From positions 1-7,787 of the forward strand of contig JAQIBO010000290.1 of the NCBI GenBank assembly GCA_027859055.1: a stretch of DNA of 7,787 nt, written 5' to 3'. The notes under the pieces are model-generated. The model ran no database searches. It saw only the letters and a program-made list of their open reading frames with translations, and was not told where the DNA came from. Made by a program: the position numbers and the translations under genes. Shown one piece after another: positions 1-6,720 of the stretch. The DNA comes from Spirochaeta sp. (GTDB lineage: Bacteria > Spirochaetota > Spirochaetia > DSM-27196 > Alkalispirochaetaceae). Position 1 is the stretch's first letter. Every line of letters begins with the position of its first letter.

Positions 1-339
1 ATCGATAACGACAGTGATCGCAATCCACGTTGAATTATGCAAGAACGCGAACAACGTCTCGTCCCATCGGGCGCGGATCGCATCATTATGAAGCACCCTA
101 AAATGCCTTTTCTTGTTGAGCATTTCCTTGCGGTGGAGAATTACCGGCTCATCGGGATGGTGGCCAAAAAACTCTCGCTTTAACTGTTCCATTCTGGGGT
201 GTATGTTGTCCGCCATTTCGTCCCTGTCAAAGATTACTCCCGTCAGACTGAGATAACGATGCAACGGATCTTCCGACGCATCCAGATCCGAGTTTCCGAT
301 CTCGTCCACATACATCCGGCAGTACCGTTCCTTCGCCAC
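1..339 (-). CDS. DUF3800 domain protein, N-terminal part (runs off the window)
   Basis: This is an open frame of 113 codons with no stop before the window edge, so the C-terminal part lies outside. Translated by hand it shows the DUF3800 signature: a first strand ending in Asp-Glu (MYVDEIGN, D12/E13 counting from the GTG), a second strand RYLSLTGVIFD (about 28-38), then PVILHRKEM (about 65-73) and a strand WIAITVVID at the edge. DUF3800 proteins are predicted to adopt an RNase H-like fold with acidic metal-binding residues; their biochemical role is not settled, and they are often seen near defence and mobile genes. The usual DESG motif reads DEIG here. I chose the GTG at 339, which leaves a short N-terminal leader before the first strand; the ATG at 315 would start directly on it. 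The GTG lies 16 bases after the stop of the HigA-like gene, implying co-transcription and perhaps partnership. The family call is fairly sure, the function is not. Confidence 0.75.
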   Translation of the reverse strand, partial: MAKERYCRMYVDEIGNSDLDASEDPLHRYLSLTGVIFDRDEMADNIHPRMEQLKREFFGHHPDEPVILHRKEMLNKKRHFRVLHNDAIRARWDETLFAFLHNSTWIAITVVID

Positions 340-355
340 AATCCACGCCGTCCAT

Positions 356-637
356 TTACTCTGATCTGCGTTTTTGCCGCGCCAACCACAACCGGTACGC
401 GGTATCCAAGTTGAGCCACAGGCGTGCGCTTCCGCCGACAATCCGTTCAGCCTCTATGGCAAGCTCCGCGGTCATTGCGGTCTCACAGGCGAGAGACTTT
501 TTCAACTCTTCAAGAGGAATCTCGGCACGCTCCGCAAACTCCTCAGGCGTGATGTCTTGAGCATCAAACGCCTCCATAAGGTACTCTCCGGGATGTTCCG
601 TCTGTTCCAACTGTGCATAGATGGGCTTGTTATTCAT
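356..637 (-). CDS. HigA/VapI-family XRE helix-turn-helix protein (antitoxin-like)
   Basis: This 93-residue protein has the layout of HigA-type antitoxins: a HPGEYLMEAF entry motif (about 15-24), a helix-turn-helix core around residues 28-52 (ITPEEFAERAEIPLEELKKS), and the family's C-terminal LWLNLDTAYRLW signature (about 73-84). Family members bind DNA and neutralise a partner toxin, usually a RelE-like HigB encoded beside them. No HigB-like gene is present here: upstream is truncated pglX and downstream is a DUF3800 gene. The ATG overlaps the pglX stop as ATGA and has its own Shine-Dalgarno sequence (GAGGA, 7 bases upstream), so translation is coupled to pglX. With no intergenic space before it there is no obvious private operator. 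It may be the antitoxin of an unconventional pair with the DUF3800 protein, a stand-alone regulator, or a remnant. The family assignment is strong; the partner and role are inferred. Confidence 0.85.
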   Translation of the reverse strand: MNNKPIYAQLEQTEHPGEYLMEAFDAQDITPEEFAERAEIPLEELKKSLACETAMTAELAIEAERIVGGSARLWLNLDTAYRLWLARQKRRSE

Positions 638-2526
638 TGTCTATTCCTCACCACATACGCCGCCGTTTCAACCATCGCATTCAACACCCCAAATCCAAGG
701 TCCGCCATCACCACCGGTTGGCCGTCCTCCAGGAGCACCTCCTCTCGCCACTTCTTGAAGCTGGAGAGAAAAAAGCCTGTCCGACTGGTGATCGCCGCGA
801 GGTAGCCGCCCGGCTTGAGGCGGTGGAGAAACGACTCGGTAAAGGCGGCGTAGAGGTCGTTCTTGGTGCGGGGGTAGTGGTTCTCGATGTACTTCTTGGC
901 GTCTTTGGCGCTCTCACCAAAGGGCGGATTCATGAGGACCACGTCGTAGCGCTCGCGCAGGAGATCCACAAAGGCGAGGCCCGCCTCGGTGTCATCGGCG
1001 AAGAGGCTGCGCTGGTAGGCGGCGGCATCGGTAGCGTGGCCACGGATGTACTCCCGCAGGGCGCCGTCCAGCCGCGTCTCCAGCTCCTCCCAGTTGCCAT
1101 CAAAGGAGGTGATATCCGTCCCGTAGGTTACCGAGAGGCGCTCTCGATGCTGCTCCGGGAAGAGGCCGCCCTGCCCTGCTTCCCACTTGATATACTCATC
1201 TTTGGCTTTCTTCATGGCCTGGATGGCGCGCTCCGCGGTGGCTTCCACCTTGAGGAGTGATCCCGCCACGCCGGCCAGCTTGAGTTCCTCCCGTACTTTA
1301 CGGGCGATATCACCGAGAACCTTTGGTTCCAGCCCGGCGACAAACTCCTCAAAAAACTCGTCCTCCCCTGGCATCGGTTGCGCCGTTGCCAGACGCACTC
1401 GGGATAGACGTGGACGCGCGTCTATCGTGATACCGTGGTCATTCCACCAGCGGTGGGCCCGGAGCCACAGCGTGAGGCCGGCGATCTGCACCGCCCGGCG
1501 GTCGATATCGATCCCCATGAGGTTGTCCTCGATGATATAGCGGGGGATCTCCGCCCGCAGCGTCGCCTCGTCGGCTACGGTGTCACCCAGCATACCCCTC
1601 CGCCACGCATCCAGATAGATCTCCGCCAGGAGGTCAAAGGCGTACAGCCCAAAGTGCATACTGCCACAGGCGGGGTCGATCACCCGAATCTCTCGCGGGC
1701 TCCGTGCTTTTTGCGGCGTGAGTTCGTCCTCCGGACCGAGCGACAACATCCCGGCGGTATCACCAAGCGCCTCCCGGTCTCCGGTGATCTCCGTCCAGAG
1801 ACGTCCCAGGCTGTTATCCACAAGAAACTCGACGACATAGCGGGGCGTGAAGAATTGGTTGCGCACCGCGAGTTCATAACTGGAAGAGATCGATGATTTC
1901 TTGCGCATCTTCTTGCGCTCATCGGGATCGTTGAAGAACTCGTACATCCACCCCAGTGTCTCGTCCTGCTCCCAGACCGGTACCAGCTCCGACTCGTTGA
2001 CCGCTTCAAGAAGCGCCATAAACGCCTGCTCACGGGGTACAATCAGCCCGTCGGAGCGAAAGCGGTCGAAGAGCACCGGCAGCTCCGTGCTGAGTTCGTC
2101 CAGGACCGCGTTGAGGTACTCCTGGTACCATTCGTAGCGCGGCAGTGCGCTCTGACCAAGACTCAGCAGGTAGACTTGGAAACCCTCGGAGTCCAGCCCC
2201 GCCGAGATCGCCGGAGGGATAACCCCACGGACTTCCGCCATGCGGATCGCGACGATGCGGTTGAGAGCGGTAAACGCCTGCTCGCGTACGACGGTGGTGA
2301 AAGCGTCGGCGGGCTTCATGGAGGAGACGCGGTGCTGCACACTCTGGCGGATCTGGTCGGCAATACGCCGCTGGTGGTCTGAGAGGTGCTGCAGACTCGG
2401 ATCCGGCAGAATCGTCCCATTGGGCTGCACGCCGTAGAGAGCGAGCTGCTGCGTCACTTCGTGCATGAGGGCGCTGCGCTGTGTAGAAACGAGGCGCTTT
2501 ATCGCCGTGACCAGTTGTGCATCCAC
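634..2526 (-). CDS. pglX: Truncated BREX adenine-specific DNA methyltransferase PglX
   Basis: PglX is the SAM-dependent N6-adenine methyltransferase that marks host DNA at the BREX site and is also needed for defence. From the GTG start this protein has 630 residues. A helical N-terminal region (1-220) is followed by QFFTPRYVVEFLVDN (about 224-238), SAM-binding motif I DPACGSMHFG (about 284-293), GIDIDRRA (about 338-345) and catalytic motif IV NPPFGE (about 533-538). It continues through NDLYAAFTE and LKPGGYLAAIT to VMADLGFGVLNAMVETAAYVV, then ends after four more residues. Family members are usually about 1,100-1,250 residues, so the C-terminal half carrying target recognition is absent. The break coincides with the start of the HigA-like gene (ATGA overlap). 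A TTG at 2541 would add five residues; I prefer the GTG at 2526 because GGAGAGG sits 6 bases before it and one base separates it from the brxC stop. Site-specific methylation by this polypeptide alone is doubtful. Confidence 0.88.
   Translation of the reverse strand: MDAQLVTAIKRLVSTQRSALMHEVTQQLALYGVQPNGTILPDPSLQHLSDHQRRIADQIRQSVQHRVSSMKPADAFTTVVREQAFTALNRIVAIRMAEVRGVIPPAISAGLDSEGFQVYLLSLGQSALPRYEWYQEYLNAVLDELSTELPVLFDRFRSDGLIVPREQAFMALLEAVNESELVPVWEQDETLGWMYEFFNDPDERKKMRKKSSISSSYELAVRNQFFTPRYVVEFLVDNSLGRLWTEITGDREALGDTAGMLSLGPEDELTPQKARSPREIRVIDPACGSMHFGLYAFDLLAEIYLDAWRRGMLGDTVADEATLRAEIPRYIIEDNLMGIDIDRRAVQIAGLTLWLRAHRWWNDHGITIDARPRLSRVRLATAQPMPGEDEFFEEFVAGLEPKVLGDIARKVREELKLAGVAGSLLKVEATAERAIQAMKKAKDEYIKWEAGQGGLFPEQHRERLSVTYGTDITSFDGNWEELETRLDGALREYIRGHATDAAAYQRSLFADDTEAGLAFVDLLRERYDVVLMNPPFGESAKDAKKYIENHYPRTKNDLYAAFTESFLHRLKPGGYLAAITSRTGFFLSSFKKWREEVLLEDGQPVVMADLGFGVLNAMVETAAYVVRNRQ
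645..649 (-). promoter_or_regulatory. Shine-Dalgarno sequence of the HigA-like gene, inside the pglX tail
   Basis: GAGGA on the minus strand lies 7 bases before the ATG at 637. It overlaps the last codons of truncated pglX (Val-Arg-Asn), so the final non-homologous residues of PglX appear to be read from the leader of the HigA-like gene. This suggests the junction between pglX and the inserted or replacing sequence lies just upstream. Confidence 0.55.
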
Positions 2527-2527
2527 G

Positions 2528-5500
2528 TCAGTCCTCTCCAATCACGAATTGGACGGTGGCCTCGGCAGGTAGTTCCTCTACCGCCTGGGCCAGTTGGGTA
2601 AGCCGTGCGAGAGCGTCATTTTTTGGCAATCGCTCAGACGGGAGAGCGATCGATTCGCTGTCAGGTGATGGTGTCGGCGGGACGATCTTTTCCGCTTCCA
2701 GATCCACCGTCTCACTCAACTCCCCGAAAAGGGTGGTACGACTGAACCGTTCCTGGTGGAGCAGCTTGAGCTGCTGATACGGATCGTCGTGCTCCGGTAA
2801 GACATCGCTCTGCAGACGTTGTAACGTTGGCCGGAGTCGTTCCTGCGTGTCCGGAGGCAGCTTTTTCCATTCGCTCTTGTGTTCGATCTGCGCGGCCCAT
2901 ATGGCTACCCGCTGGGTAAGGTCGTCCCGCTCGATGGCGACGTACTTTGTCACCATCTCGGTGAGCTGCTGTTCCAGCTGCTGTAGCTCTGGCTGGATAT
3001 CCCGGGGGTCTACACGCTCCAGGAGCTCCTCCACGGCGTCAAAATACGGTGCTGCTTCATCCCGCAGGATCCGGAAATTGCCTCCGGTAGACAGCGAGTT
3101 CACAAGATCGAGTTCGCTTTGCAGGCGCGGTATGACCTGACCAAGTGTTCCGGAAAGCTTTCCTTCGACATCACGCATGAAAACCAACTGAGAAACAATC
3201 GTCTTGTCTTCGTCGGCAAAGGCGCGGAGCAACGTCTCCTGTGCGGCACCAGAGAGGCTTTCTATTTCGCTGATGGTATTCTTCAACCGGTCGGTAACGC
3301 CAAGCCCAATTGACGAGGCGGACCGTTCCGCGGTCCGGGCCGCTTCCAACAGTTCCGGCAACGCATCTCTGATCGCCTTTTCCAGCTTTGCCGGGATGGG
3401 CATAATCGCGGTGTCACCAATCAGCTCGATAACAGCTTCTTTTGCACGCTTCAGGATAGCCTGATCCAGTGGCTGCGGCGGTGCATCCAACCCCACTTTG
3501 GCAAAGCTGTTGTTGGACTTGAACGCTTCAATCACCGCGGTGTCTACCGTGGTGTACGGCCGACCATTGATCCGCAGCGAGATCTGCGAGGCCACAAACA
3601 TTGCCGCGACCACGTAACGAGTCACGTCCTTGTTCCATCCGTACGGCTGCCGGGAGAAATCATCAATGAGCGTCTTTCCGTCCACCGTTCCTTTGCGGTT
3701 GATGTAATCCCGGATATCCTGCACCGCCGGGTGGCTGCTTTTAAACGTCCCGGTTCCTCCGGAAAGAAGGTCCAGGGGATCGTCCTGTGAGGTGATAGTG
3801 GTGTGATCTTTGGTCTTGAGGAGCTTCTCTGCGCCTGTTGTGGATGGTGTTACCGCGGCGTTGGGAAAGTGGTTGAAGAGTTCCTCCGCGATCGCCTTGA
3901 TCGCCGCCGTGACCGCCGCCACAAAGGTGGACGACTGAGAGTGAACGGCGACATCTGTCCCGCGATGGACAACACTTCCGTTCTCGAGTGCAACGCGTAC
4001 ACCGTCGGCGATCGCTATTTCAGCGGTCCGACGCCGGTCTTTCAGCGATTGAAAAAATTCCGCTTCGTCGGCGTCCCGCGTCACCGACCGCAACTTATTC
4101 TGCATCTTGGTGCAGGCAAAGGCGTCTCGGACGACCTCATAGATTTTCTTCTCTATTCCAGCAACGACGTATACCTGCGCGGCGGCGGTGGGCAGCAGGG
4201 AATCCTGATTTGCCGTCGTGCGCGCGGAGGCAAACTCTGCGTCGGGAACGAGGCGGATCTCTATGTCTACATCACCCGCTGCGCCCCGGAGTGTTTGGAG
4301 AGAACCAAGAATATGCAGCGACGGTTTGCCCCGGATCAGCTTTGCTCCGTAGATCTGCGTCTTGGGGTCCTCGGTCAGAATATGATCCCGGAGGACGTCG
4401 GCGATCGTCTGCCGCTGCTCGTGACTGTTGGGCTGAATATCACGCCAGTCCCGCTGGAGCTCTGCTGAGCGGTCGCTCAGGAAACGAAGGCGGCCGTCTA
4501 TCTCCTCCAACGGGACCGCGGCGTCTTTCTGCAACGCATCTACCGCGGCCGAAATTTCAGACTCGTTTGGCTCTGCCCCGGCGCTTTCCACCATGAGCGC
4601 CGCCAGGTTGTGTCGGGTGAGAGGGAATTCATCGAGGAGCTGCATTACCGCGACGCTCTTGGCAACGGCGGTTTCCTGGGAGGTCGGGCCAAAGCGCTGG
4701 ATCGTCTTGTCCACCGCGTCTACAACGTGTTTGTACGTCGGTGCGCCCTCAATGTCATGTCGCAGGACGTCATAGAAATCCACCACGGTGACCAGCGTCC
4801 CCACCGGTCGTGAGGCAAACGCTCCTTCTCCTGATGTTGCACCGATCAGCGTCTCCTGAACCACTTTGATCGCCGAGCGCAGCCCGGTGCCACCGGTGCT
4901 ACGGGCCAGACGGGCGATAACGTTCATGAGCAGGTGAAAGTACTGGGGCAGAAAGGGGTAGAGATCGATAAACCGGTCGGCATCGAAGCTATTGGTATAT
5001 CCCTTGGCCTCTTCCAGACGAGTGTTGACCCGCAGTTTGTCTCCGAACTGGGCATACAGCTCACGGAGTTGGGTGGCGCCGGCGTTTGACTTGGCAAGAA
5101 GGCGTCGATTGGTGATCGTCTCAATATCGTCGGCCTTGAGCTGTACCGAAATCGGAAAGCGATCCTTGAGCTTGAATAGGTTGGTGGTATTGCGCGCCTC
5201 AAGGAGCTCCGTGAGCGTCTGCTGCGCGGTGGCGATGATCCAGGCGGAACCATCCCCGATCGACTTGAAGTTCTGCGCCAGCCCCTGGAGGTTGAGTACC
5301 AGGTCGTCACTGGGTGCCACGTACTGCCCCGCCTCATCGAGGATAACGATGAGATTACGAGAGCCTGTCCGCCGCTCAATCAGGTCGAACATCCGCTTGA
5401 CCTGCAGATCCATCGCCTCGTTGTCGGTGTCGATCCGGAGGTTAGAAAAAGACTTCTCGGTGGGAAAGAGATCGGGGATGAGCTCTGCTGCAACCTGGCC

Positions 5501-6121
5501 GGCGATCGCCCCTCCGACCATGGGTATATCACGAATTGTGTACCAGTCGCGGTCGCGCCTGGCAACGGCGGCGAGAAAACCCTCTTTTTTGCCTTCCTCT
5601 TCTACGTGGAGCTCCAGGAGGGCGTGCTTGGTAACCTGCGAGTACTCCGCCCACCGCAGCACCTGGCGGAAGACGACCGCCGAGATCGGTTCGCCTGTCT
5701 TGCCGGCGGATTGCACCGTGGAGAGGTCAATCATCACCACCGCCGGGTTGAAACGAGTGGCAACGGTAGATAGCCGTTGCTGCAGTTGTACGCTGGTGAG
5801 TTTGTTCTTGAAGAGGTCACGAAACGGCGTGTCTCCGATCGTCTTACGCCCGTCCAGAGCAAAGCCAAGGTACTTTGTCATGGAGCTTTTTCCGATCCCG
5901 TAAAACCCGTCTACCCACACGCCGATCTCTGAGCCACCTCCGGCGGAGAACCCGTCATCGAGAACATCGAGGAGATGTTCGATACTCCCGGCGATATTGT
6001 CGGTAACGACGTACTCGTCGATCTCCTGACGGAGGCGTTCTTCCTCGCGGTCCTGAAACTGGATCACCTTCTCGATCCGTCGATCGATCGATTGCGAAAA
6101 CAGATCTCGTATTGTGCTCAT
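2528..6121 (-). CDS. brxC: BREX P-loop ATPase BrxC
   Basis: BrxC is the large cytoplasmic AAA-like ATPase of BREX, required for defence in studied systems. At 1,197 residues it matches the family's usual size of about 1,200. The N-terminus IRDLFSQSIDRRIEKVIQF followed by EIDEYVVTDNI is typical. Walker A is GFYGIGKSS (residues 72-80), where many type 1 BrxC proteins read GFFGSGKSH. Walker B is LIVILDEAGQYV (257-268, with D262/E263), and AWIIATAQQTL (293-303) is a sensor-like strand. The C-terminal third (about 980-1,160) is charged and helical, with likely coiled-coil stretches rich in Glu, Leu and Gln. The ATG overlaps the brxB stop as ATGA, and GGAGG lies 9 bases upstream of it. The reading frame is continuous with all nucleotide-binding motifs intact, so the protein looks functional. 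The identification is firm. Confidence 0.95.
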   Translation of the reverse strand: MSTIRDLFSQSIDRRIEKVIQFQDREEERLRQEIDEYVVTDNIAGSIEHLLDVLDDGFSAGGGSEIGVWVDGFYGIGKSSMTKYLGFALDGRKTIGDTPFRDLFKNKLTSVQLQQRLSTVATRFNPAVVMIDLSTVQSAGKTGEPISAVVFRQVLRWAEYSQVTKHALLELHVEEEGKKEGFLAAVARRDRDWYTIRDIPMVGGAIAGQVAAELIPDLFPTEKSFSNLRIDTDNEAMDLQVKRMFDLIERRTGSRNLIVILDEAGQYVAPSDDLVLNLQGLAQNFKSIGDGSAWIIATAQQTLTELLEARNTTNLFKLKDRFPISVQLKADDIETITNRRLLAKSNAGATQLRELYAQFGDKLRVNTRLEEAKGYTNSFDADRFIDLYPFLPQYFHLLMNVIARLARSTGGTGLRSAIKVVQETLIGATSGEGAFASRPVGTLVTVVDFYDVLRHDIEGAPTYKHVVDAVDKTIQRFGPTSQETAVAKSVAVMQLLDEFPLTRHNLAALMVESAGAEPNESEISAAVDALQKDAAVPLEEIDGRLRFLSDRSAELQRDWRDIQPNSHEQRQTIADVLRDHILTEDPKTQIYGAKLIRGKPSLHILGSLQTLRGAAGDVDIEIRLVPDAEFASARTTANQDSLLPTAAAQVYVVAGIEKKIYEVVRDAFACTKMQNKLRSVTRDADEAEFFQSLKDRRRTAEIAIADGVRVALENGSVVHRGTDVAVHSQSSTFVAAVTAAIKAIAEELFNHFPNAAVTPSTTGAEKLLKTKDHTTITSQDDPLDLLSGGTGTFKSSHPAVQDIRDYINRKGTVDGKTLIDDFSRQPYGWNKDVTRYVVAAMFVASQISLRINGRPYTTVDTAVIEAFKSNNSFAKVGLDAPPQPLDQAILKRAKEAVIELIGDTAIMPIPAKLEKAIRDALPELLEAARTAERSASSIGLGVTDRLKNTISEIESLSGAAQETLLRAFADEDKTIVSQLVFMRDVEGKLSGTLGQVIPRLQSELDLVNSLSTGGNFRILRDEAAPYFDAVEELLERVDPRDIQPELQQLEQQLTEMVTKYVAIERDDLTQRVAIWAAQIEHKSEWKKLPPDTQERLRPTLQRLQSDVLPEHDDPYQQLKLLHQERFSRTTLFGELSETVDLEAEKIVPPTPSPDSESIALPSERLPKNDALARLTQLAQAVEELPAEATVQFVIGED
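2533..2539 (-). promoter_or_regulatory. Shine-Dalgarno sequence deciding the pglX start
   Basis: GGAGAGG on the minus strand lies 6 bases upstream of the GTG at 2526 and inside the last codons of brxC. It supports the GTG over the TTG at 2541, because the TTG would sit at the upstream edge of this site and lack a purine-rich element of its own at a suitable distance. Confidence 0.6.
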
Positions 6122-6720
6122 CCTACGTTTCCTCCCACGTGCCGTGACCGATAGTTGCCATCCGGCGGATAAAACCCCAGATACCTGAGGCCAAACGCGC
6201 TCGTCCGTTTTCCCGGATACAGCACGACCACCGGACAGGTAACGTGCCCCTGAATTTTCTGTTCTACGTACCCGATCTGCAGATACGGATGGAGCAGCTC
6301 CAGCCCGTAGACCAGAAGCAGGCCGTTAGGCTCTGCGGCCGCCGCTTCTATCTCTGCGGTGACCCACCCCTCCACAATCGTTGCATCGGGACCGTCGTGC
6401 AGAAGCTGCCGTACGCTCTGGTACACATCAGCTACAATCTCTTCGTCATCGGGATCGTCGCGAAGCCCCTCACGGATAAACTCATAATCCTCGTGTTCCG
6501 TTATGTGGCGTTCCAAACGATCACCAAGATCGAACGCCCGGGGAACCCATCCGTCGTGACGCAGAACCGTCACCAGATCCCCCATCCGCTGGTACATCCC
6601 GAGCGAGTCCTTGGGGTCGTACACCAGGAAGAAGACGGGATCCTCACCCTGATCCACCAGGAGTGACCGATGGGTTAGCGCCCGGCGCAAATCCAGAAAC
6701 GACTGTTCAAGCTGATCCAT
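6118..6720 (-). CDS. brxB: BREX protein BrxB (DUF1788)
   Basis: BrxB is a small core BREX protein of unknown biochemical role, present in types that also carry BrxA. This copy has 200 residues, the usual length. Recognisable family blocks are VFFLVYDPKDSLGMYQRM (about 29-46), GLELLHPYLQ (139-148), CPVVVLYPG (162-170) and the C-terminal LRYLGFYPPDGNYRSRHVGG (178-197), the most characteristic part. It has no signal peptide or membrane segment. The ATG lies inside the end of brxA (14-base overlap) and is preceded by a good Shine-Dalgarno sequence, AGAGGAG, 7 bases upstream (6728-6734). Its stop overlaps the brxC start. Order and coupling match brxA-brxB-brxC in BREX loci. There are no signs of damage. 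Confidence 0.93.
   Translation of the reverse strand: MDQLEQSFLDLRRALTHRSLLVDQGEDPVFFLVYDPKDSLGMYQRMGDLVTVLRHDGWVPRAFDLGDRLERHITEHEDYEFIREGLRDDPDDEEIVADVYQSVRQLLHDGPDATIVEGWVTAEIEAAAAEPNGLLLVYGLELLHPYLQIGYVEQKIQGHVTCPVVVLYPGKRTSAFGLRYLGFYPPDGNYRSRHVGGNVG

Noticed and set aside
600..700. Simple frameshift or sequencing error as the cause of the short PglX
   Set aside because: The sequence after the stop encodes a complete HigA-family protein with its own ribosome binding site, and no other frame continues PglX-like sequence.
374..805. Plus-strand frame opposite the HigA-like gene, considered as a possible missing toxin
   Set aside because: It is antisense to two genes with clear family signatures and does not resemble a RelE/HigB toxin.
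613..1260. 215-codon plus-strand open frame antisense to pglX
   Set aside because: It has no recognisable domain and lies opposite conserved methyltransferase codons. It is best explained as a shadow frame.
1640..1690. PglX motif I written DPACGSMHFG instead of DPACGSGHF, considered as a disabling change
   Set aside because: The DPACGS core is intact, and I recall a Met at this position in other PglX proteins, so it is probably a family variant and not damage.
4992..5903. 303-codon plus-strand open frame antisense to brxC
   Set aside because: It is rich in Ser and Arg, has no recognisable motif, and lies wholly opposite the Walker A/B region of a well-conserved brxC. It is a GC-driven antisense shadow.
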